A DNA stretch of 64,000 nt from Bradyrhizobium sp. CCBAU 53340 (GCF_015291645.1 NZ_CP030055.1:2108001-2172000), one strand, 5' to 3'. Shown: positions 43,234-53,664, numbered from the stretch's first letter. Numbers and translations are program-made. Notes: generated by a model not told the origin, from the sequence alone.

Positions 43234-44904
43234 ATGAACCGCCGACTGGACAACGACCGCACCATCCGCGCGCCCCGTGGCAGCGAGATCACCGCCAAGA
43301 GCTGGCTGACGGAAGCGCCCTTGCGCATGCTCATGAACAATCTCGATCCTGATGTCGCCGAGCGCCCGAGCGAGCTCGTCGTCTATGGCGGCATCGGCCG
43401 CGCCGCGCGCGACTGGGAGAGTTTTGATCGCATCACGGCCGCGCTGCGCAAGCTCGAAGCCGACCAGACGCTGCTGGTGCAATCAGGCAAGCCTGTCGGC
43501 ATCTTCCGCACCCATGCCGATGCGCCGCGCGTGCTGATCGCGAACTCCAACATCGTGCCGCATTGGGCGACGCTCGATCATTTCAACGAGCTCGACCGTC
43601 AGGGTCTGATGATGTACGGCCAGATGACCGCGGGCTCCTGGATCTATATCGGCAGCCAGGGCATCGTGCAGGGCACTTACGAGACCTTTGTCGAGGTCGG
43701 CCGCCGCCATTATGGCGGTAGCCTTGCGGGCAAGTGGATTCTCACCGCCGGCCTCGGCGGCATGGGCGGCGCGCAGCCGCTGGCCGCGACCATGGCCGGC
43801 GCCTCGATGCTTGCCGTCGAATGCCAGCCGAGCCGCATCGAGATGCGCCTGCGCACCGGCTATCTCGATCGCCAGGCGGCTACGCTTGACGAAGCGCTCG
43901 CGATCATGGCGGATGCCGCGAAGACGAAGGAGGCGGTCTCGGTTGGCCTGCTCGGCAATGCCGCGGAGATTTTCCCCGAGCTGGTCCGTCGCGGCGTCAA
44001 GCCCGATATCGTCACCGACCAGACCAGCGCGCACGACCCGATCAACGGCTATTTGCCGAAGGGCTGGTCGCTGGCCGAGTGGGAGACCAAGCGCGCCTCC
44101 GATCCGAAAGCCGTCGAGCGCGCCTCGAAGACCTCGATGGTCGAGCACGTCCAGGCCATGCTGGATTTCCACGCGCAGGGCATTCCGACGCTCGACTACG
44201 GCAACAACATCCGCCAGATGGCACAGGACATGGGGCTGAAGAACGCCTTCGATTTCCCGGGCTTCGTGCCCGCCTATATCCGCCCGCTGTTCTGCCGCGG
44301 CATCGGGCCGTTCCGCTGGGCCGCGCTGTCGGGCGATCCTGAAGACATCTTCAAGACCGACGCCAAGGTCAAGGAGCTGATGCCTGACGACAAGCATCTG
44401 CACAACTGGCTCGACATGGCCAAGGAGCGCATCAAGTTCCAGGGACTGCCGGCGCGGATCTGCTGGGTCGGCCTCGGCGATCGTCATCGGCTCGGCCTTG
44501 CCTTCAACGAGATGGTGGCGCGTGGTGAGTTGAAAGCGCCCATCGTGATCGGCCGCGATCATCTCGACAGCGGTTCGGTGGCGAGCCCCAACCGCGAGAC
44601 CGAGGCGATGAAGGACGGATCGGATGCGGTGTCCGACTGGCCACTGCTCAACGCGCTCTTGAATTGTGCGAGCGGCGCGACCTGGGTGTCGCTGCATCAT
44701 GGCGGCGGCGTCGGCATCGGCTATTCCCAGCATGCCGGCATGGTCATCGTCGCCGATGGCACGCCTGAGGCTGCCAAACGGATCGAGCGCGTGCTCTGGA
44801 ACGATCCCGCCAGCGGCGTCATGCGCCATGCGGACGCCGGCTACGATATCGCGATCGACTGCGCCCGTGACAAGGGGCTCGATCTGCCGAGCCTTTCGAA
44901 GTAA
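43234..44904 (+). CDS. hutU: Urocanate hydratase HutU
   Basis: A 556-residue enzyme with the NAD-binding [12 protein letters not shown], the SFVEV-like [13 protein letters not shown], and the C-terminal [17 protein letters not shown] containing conserved His and Gly. It hydrates urocanate to imidazolonepropionate with tightly bound NAD. 12 bp after hutH, completing the hutI-hutH-hutU transcript. Confidence 0.96.
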   Translation: MNRRLDNDRTIRAPRGSEITAKSWLTEAPLRMLMNNLDPDVAERPSELVVYGGIGRAARDWESFDRITAALRKLEADQTLLVQSGKPVGIFRTHADAPRVLIANSNIVPHWATLDHFNELDRQGLMMYGQMTAGSWIYIGSQGIVQGTYETFVEVGRRHYGGSLAGKWILTAGLGGMGGAQPLAATMAGASMLAVECQPSRIEMRLRTGYLDRQAATLDEALAIMADAAKTKEAVSVGLLGNAAEIFPELVRRGVKPDIVTDQTSAHDPINGYLPKGWSLAEWETKRASDPKAVERASKTSMVEHVQAMLDFHAQGIPTLDYGNNIRQMAQDMGLKNAFDFPGFVPAYIRPLFCRGIGPFRWAALSGDPEDIFKTDAKVKELMPDDKHLHNWLDMAKERIKFQGLPARICWVGLGDRHRLGLAFNEMVARGELKAPIVIGRDHLDSGSVASPNRETEAMKDGSDAVSDWPLLNALLNCASGATWVSLHHGGGVGIGYSQHAGMVIVADGTPEAAKRIERVLWNDPASGVMRHADAGYDIAIDCARDKGLDLPSLSK

Positions 44905-44911
44905 CGCTGCC

Positions 44912-45090
44912 TCAGGCGACGACCTGGGCTGCGCCGCGGTCGAGCCGCTCGCGCTCCTTGGCGAGATAGTCCGCGATCGCCGCGCCCGGCATGGGCTTTG
45001 CGAAGTAATAGCCTTGCACGAAGTCGCAGCCGAGACGGCGCAATGCATCGAGCTGCGCGCGGGTCTCGACGCCCTCGACGCTAACCATAG
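44912..45090 (-). pseudogene. C-terminal remnant of an EAL-domain (c-di-GMP phosphodiesterase) protein
   Basis: About 58 codons on the minus strand read SVEGVETRAQLDALRRLGCD, then FVQGYYFAKPMPGAAIADYL and a charged end before the TGA at 44912. This is the last part of an EAL domain, whose members carry VEGVET, GCDxxQGYxFxxP at this point. The rest (at least 200 residues) is absent: sequence beyond 45090 is unrelated. The gene end is thus a deletion scar at the border of the hut island. Confidence 0.85.
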
Positions 45091-45153
45091 GCCCGAGTGC
45101 AGCCTATTGCCGCGCTCTCCCACGGTCGAGCGTATGGCGTCGCGCAGAAAGGA

Positions 45154-46521
45154 TCAGGCGAGGGCGGCCTGGCGTTCCCGCGCGGGCTCGCGGTTGCGAT
45201 CGGCGCTGCGCGGCTCGGCGAGGCGGGTAAAGCCGCGCTGGCTCGCATGCGCGGGCGCCTCGACGATCACGCCCTCGCAGACGATCTGGCCGCCGAGCAT
45301 CTTGAACTCCAGCTTGTCGTAGCGCGGCATGGTCTCGCCGGGCTCGGGCGGCAGCAGCCCGATGCGGCCCTGGATGTTCAGCGTCGCCTCGCCCGTGCCG
45401 TGAAGCCGCGGATTCCACATCCTGCTCCCGGTCTCCGCCCAGCGCTGCCGGATCAGGGTGGCGCGATCGGCGGGCTCCACGATCTTTGCGCGAGCCTTCG
45501 TTGCGGCAGGGCTCTTCGGAGCGGGAGCCTGAGCAGGCTCAACCTGCGCGGCGACGTCAGCCGCGTCGGTCGCGGTGTTCTCCGCGGCAACGGCTGGGAC
45601 GGCTGGAAGATCATCGGCTACGTCGGGTACGATCTCTGCGGCAACGCTGGGAGCCGGCTCGCTGTCGATGCTGACCTCGATCGCGACAGGCGCCGTGGCC
45701 TCGGCTTCGACCACGATGACAGGCGTCTCGTCGATTGCGACCGGTTCAGGCGTCACGGTGACAGCGAGGAGAGCATCGTCGACGACGACGCGCTCGGGAG
45801 CCACGACCGGCATTGTCTCCGTCTCGGCCGCCGCGATGGAGGCTTGCTCCGCGACTTCAGGTTCGACCTCTTCAGGGAGTTCCGAGGATGCATCGCTGCC
45901 GACGGCGAGTTCGGAGGCAGCGATCGCGTCGATCTCGGCAGAAGAGGTCGGAGCTTCCTCATCGACCTCAGGCTCGACGTTCGCCAGGAGTTCTACGGGC
46001 AGACCGCTGCCGACGGCCGCCTGGGAATTGTCGACTGCTTCGACGTCGGCAGACGGAGCCGGCGGCTCGCCTGCGACCTCGGGGTCGGTGCTCGCCTGGA
46101 GTTCCGCAGGCGGATCGCTGCCGATGACTTCGGACGTATCAACCGGCTCGCTCGCGGCCTCAATCGAAGGGACTGAAATCTCATCGACGACGACAGTCTG
46201 GACCTCTGCTGACGTCTCCAGCGATGAAGCGGCGTTGATGCCGATGTCGGTCGCGGAGGCGGACGGGGTCTCTTCGATGCCGGAGACGGTGATATTGTCT
46301 TCGGCGATCGGAGGCGCGACTTCGACATCCGCATCGTGATGTGGCGGCTCTGTGCTGATGTCCGTGGTGATCGGAGCGGCTTGTGCGATCGCGACGGGCT
46401 GCTCATCCGCAGTGCTCGGCGTCATGTCGATACTGCCGCTGTGCGGCAGGGGCCGAAGCCGATTGAACGCCCATTTCACCGCAGGAATGCGGCTCAGCAA
46501 CGATATCAGTCTCGAAAGCAC
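45154..46521 (-). CDS. Acidic repetitive protein with conserved C-terminal segment
   Basis: A 455-residue protein. Residues ~35-330 are a very acidic Ala/Glu/Val/Ser/Pro-rich region with loose repeats such as DASSELPEEVEPEVAEQ and ELLANVEPEVDEEAP, likely disordered. The C-terminal ~100 residues look folded: IRQRWAETGSRMWNPRLHG, TLNIQGRIGLLPPEPG and MLGGQIVCEGVIVEAPAH. No signal peptide is clear. I do not recognise the family. Confidence 0.7.
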   Translation of the reverse strand: MLSRLISLLSRIPAVKWAFNRLRPLPHSGSIDMTPSTADEQPVAIAQAAPITTDISTEPPHHDADVEVAPPIAEDNITVSGIEETPSASATDIGINAASSLETSAEVQTVVVDEISVPSIEAASEPVDTSEVIGSDPPAELQASTDPEVAGEPPAPSADVEAVDNSQAAVGSGLPVELLANVEPEVDEEAPTSSAEIDAIAASELAVGSDASSELPEEVEPEVAEQASIAAAETETMPVVAPERVVVDDALLAVTVTPEPVAIDETPVIVVEAEATAPVAIEVSIDSEPAPSVAAEIVPDVADDLPAVPAVAAENTATDAADVAAQVEPAQAPAPKSPAATKARAKIVEPADRATLIRQRWAETGSRMWNPRLHGTGEATLNIQGRIGLLPPEPGETMPRYDKLEFKMLGGQIVCEGVIVEAPAHASQRGFTRLAEPRSADRNREPARERQAALA

Positions 46522-46831
46522 TGGGAGTTGTCCAAGAGGTACTCAGGGCCGTAGGCAAGCGCTGATTCGCCAGCAATGTGAAAAACTGCCCGGCCGTCAC
46601 GCCCCTGTCAATTGAGGGGGGACCAATTGCAGAACGTCTGCACAGCCTTGCGCTGCGGTATTCATTCGAAATGCATCGATACGAGCGCCCCTGGACGAGC
46701 GCTTCGACGCAGCGCTTGCCGACCTCGAGGCGTGCCGCGACCGCATCCACAAACCGAACGCGCCGAATGGCGGGCTTTCCAGCGTCATCCTCCCCGCGTA
46801 GTTTCAGGCACCTGTGAGTGAGGACGACGTC
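46522..46831. other. 310-bp intergenic region before tupA
   Basis: Divergent gap between the acidic protein and tupA. No gene or clear palindrome was seen; it should contain the tupA promoter. Confidence 0.4.
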
Positions 46832-47641
46832 ATGAAGAAGCTCGCCGCCATCTTAGCGGTTCTGTTCTGGTCGACATGCGCTTTCGCGCAGGACCGCAGC
46901 ATCACCGTGGCCTCGACGACGTCGACGGAGCAGTCCGGCCTGTTCGGCTATTTGTTGCCGCTGTTCTCGAAGGCCGAGGGGATCGAGGTGAAGGTGGTTG
47001 CCGTCGGCACCGGCCAGGCCCTGGACATCGGACGGCGCGGCGATGCCGACGTCGTGTTCGTGCACGACAGACAGGCCGAGGACAAGTTCATGTCCGAGGG
47101 GCAGGGCGTGAAACGCTTCGACGTCATGTACAACGATTTCGTCATCGTTGGGCCGAAGAGCGACCCCGCGAAAATCGCCGGCGGCAAGGACGTCGCTGAC
47201 GCCTTGCGCAAGATCGCGGCGGCAAAGACGCCGTTCATCTCGCGTGGTGACAGGTCCGGCACGCATGCCGCCGAGTTGAGATTGTGGAAGGAGGCAGGCA
47301 TCGACCCTGCCGATGGCAAAGGGAGCTGGTATCGCGAGATCGGCCAGGGCATGGGGCCGGCGCTGAACATGGCGTCGTCGTCGAACGCTTACCTTTTGTC
47401 CGACCGCGGCACCTGGCTGTCGTTCAAGAACAGAGGCGAGCTTGCGATCCTGACCGAGGGCGACAAGCGATTATTCAACCAGTACGGCGTCATGCTGGTC
47501 AATCCGGACAAGCATCCGAACGTCAAGGCCAGGGACGGCCAGGCCTTCATCGACTGGCTGATCTCACGACAAGGGCAGGACGCGATTGCCGGCTACAAGG
47601 TCGGCGGCGAGCAGCTATTTTTCCCCAACGCGTCCCACTAG
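46832..47641 (+). CDS. tupA: Tungstate ABC transporter substrate-binding protein TupA
   Basis: A 269-residue periplasmic protein. The start at 46832 opens a signal peptide (MKKLAAILAVLFWSTCAFA-Q). The oxyanion-binding ASTTSTEQSGLF, VAVGTGQALDIGRRGDADVVF, and PFISRGDRSGTH are typical of TupA. It would capture tungstate (perhaps molybdate) for molybdo/tungsto-enzymes such as the IorAB-like oxidoreductase in this window. It overlaps by 27 bp with the convergent permease gene. Confidence 0.9.
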   Translation: MKKLAAILAVLFWSTCAFAQDRSITVASTTSTEQSGLFGYLLPLFSKAEGIEVKVVAVGTGQALDIGRRGDADVVFVHDRQAEDKFMSEGQGVKRFDVMYNDFVIVGPKSDPAKIAGGKDVADALRKIAAAKTPFISRGDRSGTHAAELRLWKEAGIDPADGKGSWYREIGQGMGPALNMASSSNAYLLSDRGTWLSFKNRGELAILTEGDKRLFNQYGVMLVNPDKHPNVKARDGQAFIDWLISRQGQDAIAGYKVGGEQLFFPNASH

Positions 47642-48313
47642 CAGGAAGGCGACGGTCGAGACGGCGACGCTGAGCGCGAGCAGGATCAGCCCAAGTCCCA
47701 GCGCAAGCGGCAGATCGCCCTTGCTGGTCTCCAGCGCGATCGCGGTCGTCATGGTGCGGGTGAAGCCTCTGATGTTGCCGCCGACGATGATGATGGCGCC
47801 GACCTCGGCGATGGCGCGTCCAAAGGCGGCGAGAAAGGCCGTCAGCAGCGAGGTCCGGCCGAGCGCGAACAAGAGGCCGATGCTGCGCAGCATCGACAGC
47901 CCGTCGATCCGTGCGAGGTCGCCATACTCTGCCCACAGCAGGCTCGCCGGCCGGTGCACCAGCGCGACCACGATCGGGGTGGCCAGCAGTGTCTGTGCGA
48001 TCACCATGGCGGTCGGTGTGAACAGCAGGCCTGCCGTCCCGAACGGGCCAGATCGCGACAGCATGAGATAAAGCGCAAGCCCGACCACCACTGGTGGCAG
48101 GCCAAGGAGCGCGTTGGTCAGCACGATGATGACCTGCCGCCCGCGAAAGCGGGTGATCGCAAGCAAGGCCCCGAACGGCGCGCCGATCAGCAGCGCGACG
48201 ATGCTGGCGGTCAGGCTCACGCGCACCGACAGCGCGACGATGCCGAGCAGCTCGGAATCGGCCGCGCCAATCAGCGTGAACGCGGCGACGATGGATCGTG
48301 CGAAGTCGTTCAT
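47615..48313 (-). CDS. tupB: Tungstate ABC transporter permease TupB
   Basis: A 232-residue permease with about five to six membrane spans, start at 48313. NALLGLPPVVVGLALYLMLS, LATPIVVALV and the EAA-like GRAIAEVGAIIIVGGNIRGF match TupB/WtpB. It is convergent with tupA, an unusual orientation, since tupABC are normally co-directional. No tupC ATPase is visible. The start overlaps the stop of a broken arsC gene. Confidence 0.88.
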   Translation of the reverse strand: MNDFARSIVAAFTLIGAADSELLGIVALSVRVSLTASIVALLIGAPFGALLAITRFRGRQVIIVLTNALLGLPPVVVGLALYLMLSRSGPFGTAGLLFTPTAMVIAQTLLATPIVVALVHRPASLLWAEYGDLARIDGLSMLRSIGLLFALGRTSLLTAFLAAFGRAIAEVGAIIIVGGNIRGFTRTMTTAIALETSKGDLPLALGLGLILLALSVAVSTVAFLLVGRVGEK

Positions 48314-48491
48314 CCCTGACGTTGCGATGTGGGGAGGAAATCCAGCGCCGGCACGGAGGGGTGGCAAAGCCTCACGCCTTTCGACGTGACCACGATCGGC
48401 CGGTTGATCGGGATGGGGTGGGCCATCATCGCATCGAGGGGCTGGCGTGCGACGTGCCGTATTCGGGATTGTGGGAGATGATCGCGTCCAT
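48310..48491 (-). pseudogene. arsC: arsC-like arsenate reductase with internal deletion and lost catalytic Cys
   Basis: From the ATG at 48491 the sequence reads MDAIISHNPEYGTS, matching the ArsC start HNPxCGTS but with Tyr for the catalytic Cys. It stops after 21 residues, but the next frame continues with LDAMMAHPIPINRPIVVTSK and GVRLCHPSVPALDFLP, the C-terminal part of ArsC including INRPIVVT. About 80 central codons are missing. The stop overlaps the tupB start. Intact members are about 115-140 residues. Confidence 0.85.
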
Positions 48492-48734
48492 CGGTAGCGC
48501 CTTCAGTTTTCGGGGATCATCGATTGCTCCTCGCGCCCGATGCGTCAACCCCAATTTTGGCGATCCCGATGGGCAAAACACCGGCGCTGCCGCGCCGCCA
48601 CGAAAAGTCAAGGCCAGCAGGCAAAAATATTCTCCTTTACCGAAATTCGGAAATATCGTATGTGTCGTGTCGTCTCACCCGGCACGAGGGACGGATCGCG
48701 AGTCGTCCGGTACGTAGGTGAGGGGCGGTGGACG
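48492..48734. other. 243 bp without a gene between arsC remnant and structured repeat
   Basis: No coding signal seen. Together with the following repeat, 48492-49338 is free of credible protein genes. Confidence 0.4.
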
Positions 48735-49125
48735 CGGGCTCGCGTTGGCACGCAAGGGTCGGGAGCAGGGCGAGCGGAGGATTGAGCCGAACCTCGTGAG
48801 CACCCGATCGCGTGTGACGAACGGCGCAAGCTGCGTACGGCAAAACCGTGTGGTCCTGACTGTCGTCGCTACAGTCAAGCCTTGCGGATGGCGGCATGAG
48901 GCCAACCGGCCCTGACCGTCAACCTTTCGCAAGGCGACGGAGGCCAAACGAATTCGGCTCCGGGGAGGGCACGGCATAAGCCGTCAAACCACTCGCGCAG
49001 GGAAGGTCGGGATGTCCTGGTTGCCCTGTACGTCGCTGTGCAGCTTCTTAACTGCGCTACACACGCACAGCGAACCGCGGGTGCCAGCCGGCGCCCGGCC
49101 TTCCCTGCGCCCTCGGCAATTCAGG
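48735..49125. repeat. Dispersed structured repeat of Bradyrhizobium type, possible RNA
   Basis: About 390 bp with strong folding potential. GCGCAGGGAAGGTCGGG (48995-49011) pairs with CCCGGCCTTCCCTGCGC (49094-49110) over 17 positions with one G-U wobble, and inside it GCTGTGC pairs with GCACAGC. From memory, near-identical segments (with CGGAGGCCAAACGA and GAGGGCACGGCATAAGCC cores) occur many times in Bradyrhizobium genomes and often yield spurious short proteins. Exact borders and function are uncertain. Confidence 0.6.
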
Positions 49126-49338
49126 GGGCGGAACGAGCCGCAAAACTCGGGCCGAACCGGCCGCGAGACCGCGAAATCATGCCCTCCGCCAGCGGAAAGG
49201 CGACTTTATTCTCGCCACGGATGCGCTAAGGAAGAACCTGGATGCGGTGCAGCACTCATGGCGGCCGCGGCTCGAATTCAGGTCAAACCGGGCATGCCGC
49301 TCAAGGCCGGGCCCGCTCAACGAGAAGGACGTCATTCC

Positions 49339-50190
<852 letters not shown>

Positions 50191-50214
50191 TCTGTAATCG
50201 CTACGAAGACGGCG

Positions 50215-50308
50215 CCGTAGGGTGGGCAAAGCGCAAGCGTGCCCACGCATTTTCGCGATCGAGAGAGGTGGTGGGCACGGCGCAAGTGCGCCTTTGCCCA
50301 CCCTACGA
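50215..50308. repeat. Inverted repeat element with CGTAGGGTGGGCAAAG ends
   Basis: The left end CGTAGGGTGGGCAAAG (50216-50231) is mirrored by CTTTGCCCACCCTACG (50292-50307). Inner segments also pair (GTGCCCAC with GTGGGCAC). From memory, such elements are widespread between genes in Bradyrhizobium. It may act as an RNA hairpin after the dehydrogenase gene. Confidence 0.75.
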
Positions 50309-50449
50309 TACTGATCAAGGAGCAGACGCCGGGCTCGAAACGCCCGCCGCTCTCGCAATTTGCGCTGCGACAAAGACGTCGCGCGCAATTGGCCCGACAA
50401 TGTCAAATGGGCAGATCTGCGGGAACAATGAAAACGGAAAACAAGGGAT

Positions 50450-50914
50450 ATGTCGGATCGACTGAAGGCCGAGCGCGAGGCGGCGGCCGCGCGGCGCAAC
50501 TTGCTGACCCAGGATGCAATCGAGCGCACCGGGATCACCGAGGAGATGATCGGGGAACTCGTCACCCGCTTCTATGGACGCGTCCGCGAGGACGCCCTGC
50601 TCGGGCCAGTGTTCAAGATCGTGCAGAATTGGGACGAGCATCTCGCCAAGCTGAAAGACTTCTGGTCCTCGGTGGTGCTGATGAGCGGCCGCTATCACGG
50701 TTCTCCGATGCGGGCACATGTCCCGCTCAGCCTGATCGGCGATCATTTCGACCGCTGGCTCGATCTGTTCGAGCAGACTGCGCGTGAAGTCTGTCCGCCG
50801 CCGGCAGCCAGCCTCTTTATCGACAAGGCCCGTCGCATCGCTGATAGCTTCGAGATGGCATCGGCAACGATCGCTGGCCGCATCGCCGCACCGCGACACG
50901 TGCTCAGGTCCTGA
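50450..50914 (+). CDS. Group III truncated haemoglobin
   Basis: A 154-residue globin of the group III (trHbP) type: ITEEMIGELVTRFYGRVRED, ALLGPVFKIVQNWDEHLAKL, KDFWSSVVLMSGRYHGSPMR and the proximal-His region AHVPLSLIGDHFDRWLDLF. It binds O2 or NO with haem in the cytoplasm. It has an N-terminal extension of ~20 charged residues. It stands alone on the plus strand. Confidence 0.92.
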   Translation: MSDRLKAEREAAAARRNLLTQDAIERTGITEEMIGELVTRFYGRVREDALLGPVFKIVQNWDEHLAKLKDFWSSVVLMSGRYHGSPMRAHVPLSLIGDHFDRWLDLFEQTAREVCPPPAASLFIDKARRIADSFEMASATIAGRIAAPRHVLRS

Positions 50915-51168
50915 ACCTGCAAGGATCTGCCTGCAAAACGTGCAGCTGAATCGCGTTAGGGTTGGCGCTCGCGAACCGCCGCTGCACCAATTCCTGCATC
51001 ATCGGTCTGATCTGCAAAATCATCATGCCCATCGCGCGGCATGATCTTGAAACGCGAAAACGCGTTTGAATGCATGTAGTCGCGTTCAATCAAAACGAGT
51101 AAAGCCATATTGATGCGCTGCGGTGCCAATTCTTCGCCTTCATTTCGGCAGAGTTCCAGCGCCTGCTA

Positions 51169-51831
51169 GTGCGCATGTCGCGCGCATCATTCAGCACCTC
51201 CTCATCATCCTCCGACAACACTGCGGAACCCGAAGCCGATGTGAGTGCAGAGCAAACGCGTCGAGAGCTGCTGCTCGGTGCGCTCGCCACCACGGCTTGC
51301 CTCGGTTGTTCCGCGCCAGTGCGCGCGGGCGAAGATCAGCCAGGTTCCGACGAGCGGCCGCAGAAGGGTGATCTGCTTGTCCTCTCCGAGGGCGATAACG
51401 AAGGTCAGCTCATCAAGCCGGATAATCTCAAGCTGGGCGGCCCTCCGGTTCGCGCCTGGCCGAAGGATCCAAAGACCTCTGTCGTTCGCAGTGGCTCGCG
51501 CCTGAACGAGATTCTTGTCGTGAAGCTCGATCCAAACGAGCTCGACGAGACCACGCGTGCGCGCGCAGCCGACGGTATTGTTGCCTATTCGGCGGTCTGC
51601 GCTCATGCCGCCTGTCCGGTTACGGAATGGGTGAAGGCGGATCAGGGAGGCGACGTGACCGTCTTCAAGTGTCCCTGCCACAACTCCGAATATGATCCCC
51701 GCCAGGGTGCACAGGTTGTGTTCGGGCCCGCTCCGCGACGCCTCGCGGCACTGCCGCTGTCGTTAAGCGAGGGTTCGGTCACCGTCGCCGGTCCCTTCAT
51801 CGGAAAGGTAGGTGGCGCGCAGCCCGGATGA
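51169..51831 (+). CDS. Tat-exported Rieske [2Fe-2S] protein
   Basis: A 220-residue protein. A twin-arginine leader (TRRELLLGALATTACLGC) at ~30-50 suggests export. The cluster ligands are in CAHAACPV (Cys-x-His) and KCPCHNSEYDP (Cys-x2-His), ~residues 145 and 168. It is 108 bp upstream of the PQQ dehydrogenase gene, same strand, and could hand over electrons from it. Start may be the ATG at 51169 or the one at 51175. Confidence 0.87.
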   Translation: MRMSRASFSTSSSSSDNTAEPEADVSAEQTRRELLLGALATTACLGCSAPVRAGEDQPGSDERPQKGDLLVLSEGDNEGQLIKPDNLKLGGPPVRAWPKDPKTSVVRSGSRLNEILVVKLDPNELDETTRARAADGIVAYSAVCAHAACPVTEWVKADQGGDVTVFKCPCHNSEYDPRQGAQVVFGPAPRRLAALPLSLSEGSVTVAGPFIGKVGGAQPG

Positions 51832-51939
51832 CACGCCGCGGGTCGCGCCGCGCGCCACAAGAGGTCGCGCCCGCCAACGAGCGGGCGACGAGACGAACGA
51901 CAAGAATTCAACTCACAAGAATTCAAAGGGGAAACGTCC

Positions 51940-53664
51940 ATGACCACAAAGCAATGGTTTTTGTCCGGCTTCGTCGCCTTCACCTGCATCGTCTCGACGG
52001 CGGCGAGCGCCGGCCCGATCGAGAACTACAGCCCCGTCACCTCACAACGTCTCGAAAATCCAGAACCCGGCAACTGGATGCTCTATCGGCGCACCTATGA
52101 CGGGCAGGGCTATAGCCCGCTTGACCAGATCAACACCTCCAACGTCAAGGATCTCACGCCGGTCTGGACGTTTGCCACCGGCGTGGTCGAGGGCCACGAG
52201 GCGCCGCCGATCGTCAACAACGGCGTGATGTTCGTGGCAACCCCGATGGGGCAGGTGATTGCGCTGAATGCGAAGACCGGCGACGAATATTGGCGCTACA
52301 AGCGGCAGCTCCCCGACGATCTGTTCCAACTGCATCCGACCAGCCGCGGCGTCGGCCTGTGGGAGGACAAGCTCTATCTCGCCACCACCGACGACCATGT
52401 GGTCGCGCTCGACGCCAAGACCGGCAAGGTGGTGTGGGACACCAAGGTGCAGGACTACAAGAAGGGTCAATACATGACCCTGATGCCGCTGATCGTCGAC
52501 GGCAAGGTCATCGTCGGCGGCTCCGGCGGCGAGTTCGGCGTGCGCGGCTATGTCGCCGCCTTCGATGCCAAGGACGGCAAAGAGCTCTGGCGCACCTTCA
52601 CCATTCCGGGCGAGGGCGAGCCGGGTCATGACACCTGGCAGGGCGACGACTGGAAGAACGGCGGCGGCTCGGCCTGGATGACCGGCACCTACGACAAGGA
52701 GACCAAGACGGTGTATTGGGGCGTCGGCAATGCTGCGCCGTGGCCCGGTGAGATGCATCCCGGCGACAATCTCTATACCTCCTCGGTGCTCGCGCTCGAT
52801 CCGGGCAACGGCAAGATCAAGACCTATCACCAGTACCACCAGAACGATTCCTGGGATTGGGACGAGGTCGACGCGCCGATGCTGATCGATCTCCAGCGCG
52901 ATGGCCGCAGCATCAAGAGTCTGGTCCATCCGGGGCGCGATGCGATCTTCTGGGTGCTCGAACGCACGCCGACCAAGATCAATTACGTCGCCGGCTGGCC
53001 ATTCGTCTCGACCGACGTCTGGAAGGGCATCGACGAGAACGGCAAGCCGATCGTCGATCCCGATCACAAGCCTGTCGTCGGCAAGCGCGTCGAGTTCTGC
53101 CCCTCACTGTGGGGCGGCAAGGACTGGCCGTCGGCGGCCTACAGTCAGAAAACGGGCCTCGTCTACGTGCCCGCCAACGAGAACTTCTGCGGCGGTTTCA
53201 CCGGCGAGAAGATCCCGCTCAAGCCCGGCGAGCTCTGGCTCGGCACCAAGCCGGAGGATATCGGCCTGAAGGCCAAGCCCGGCGCCGACCATTTCGGCGA
53301 GATCCAGGCCTGGGATCCTGCGACCGGCAAGAAGGTGTGGCAGCACAACTTCCCGAAATCGCAGATGTTCGGCTCGGTCACGGCAACCGCAGGCGATCTC
53401 GTTTTCGCCGGCGGCACCAACGACCGCAACTTCCGCGCCTTCAATGCCAAGACCGGCGAGTTGTTGTGGGAGCAGAAGACCAACTCCGGCATCATGGGCA
53501 TGCCGATGTCCTATGAGATCGACGGCACGCAATACATCGCGATCCAGTCGGGCTGGGGCGTGGACGCGCAACGCATCCAGGACGCGCTCGCGACCAACAA
53601 TATCGGCATCGAGTCCAATGTGCCGCAAGGCGGCGTGATCTGGGTGTTCGCGCTGAAGAAATAA
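51940..53664 (+). CDS. PQQ-dependent alcohol dehydrogenase, lanthanide-type metal site
   Basis: A 574-residue quinoprotein with a signal peptide (cleaved near ASA-GPI). Beta-propeller repeats such as [15 protein letters not shown] run throughout. The motif WDWDEVDAP puts the catalytic Asp at 306 and a second Asp at 308; this D-x-D arrangement marks lanthanide-dependent members. The vicinal cysteine pair of methanol dehydrogenases is absent (the region reads LFQLHPTSRGVG). The natural alcohol is unknown. It has no fused cytochrome domain, so it needs an external acceptor, perhaps the Rieske protein. Confidence 0.9.
   Translation: MTTKQWFLSGFVAFTCIVSTAASAGPIENYSPVTSQRLENPEPGNWMLYRRTYDGQGYSPLDQINTSNVKDLTPVWTFATGVVEGHEAPPIVNNGVMFVATPMGQVIALNAKTGDEYWRYKRQLPDDLFQLHPTSRGVGLWEDKLYLATTDDHVVALDAKTGKVVWDTKVQDYKKGQYMTLMPLIVDGKVIVGGSGGEFGVRGYVAAFDAKDGKELWRTFTIPGEGEPGHDTWQGDDWKNGGGSAWMTGTYDKETKTVYWGVGNAAPWPGEMHPGDNLYTSSVLALDPGNGKIKTYHQYHQNDSWDWDEVDAPMLIDLQRDGRSIKSLVHPGRDAIFWVLERTPTKINYVAGWPFVSTDVWKGIDENGKPIVDPDHKPVVGKRVEFCPSLWGGKDWPSAAYSQKTGLVYVPANENFCGGFTGEKIPLKPGELWLGTKPEDIGLKAKPGADHFGEIQAWDPATGKKVWQHNFPKSQMFGSVTATAGDLVFAGGTNDRNFRAFNAKTGELLWEQKTNSGIMGMPMSYEIDGTQYIAIQSGWGVDAQRIQDALATNNIGIESNVPQGGVIWVFALKK

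Noticed and set aside
43483..45123. 546-codon open frame antisense to hutU
   Set aside because: hutU on the other strand is unmistakable; long antisense frames are common at this GC content.
48637..48915. Short open frames in the structured repeat
   Set aside because: Several overlapping frames on both strands without ribosome sites; typical false genes within this repeat.
49012..49338. N-terminal extension of 3-hydroxybutyryl-CoA dehydrogenase
   Set aside because: The upstream frame runs through the structured repeat; the family begins at the [11 protein letters not shown] start.
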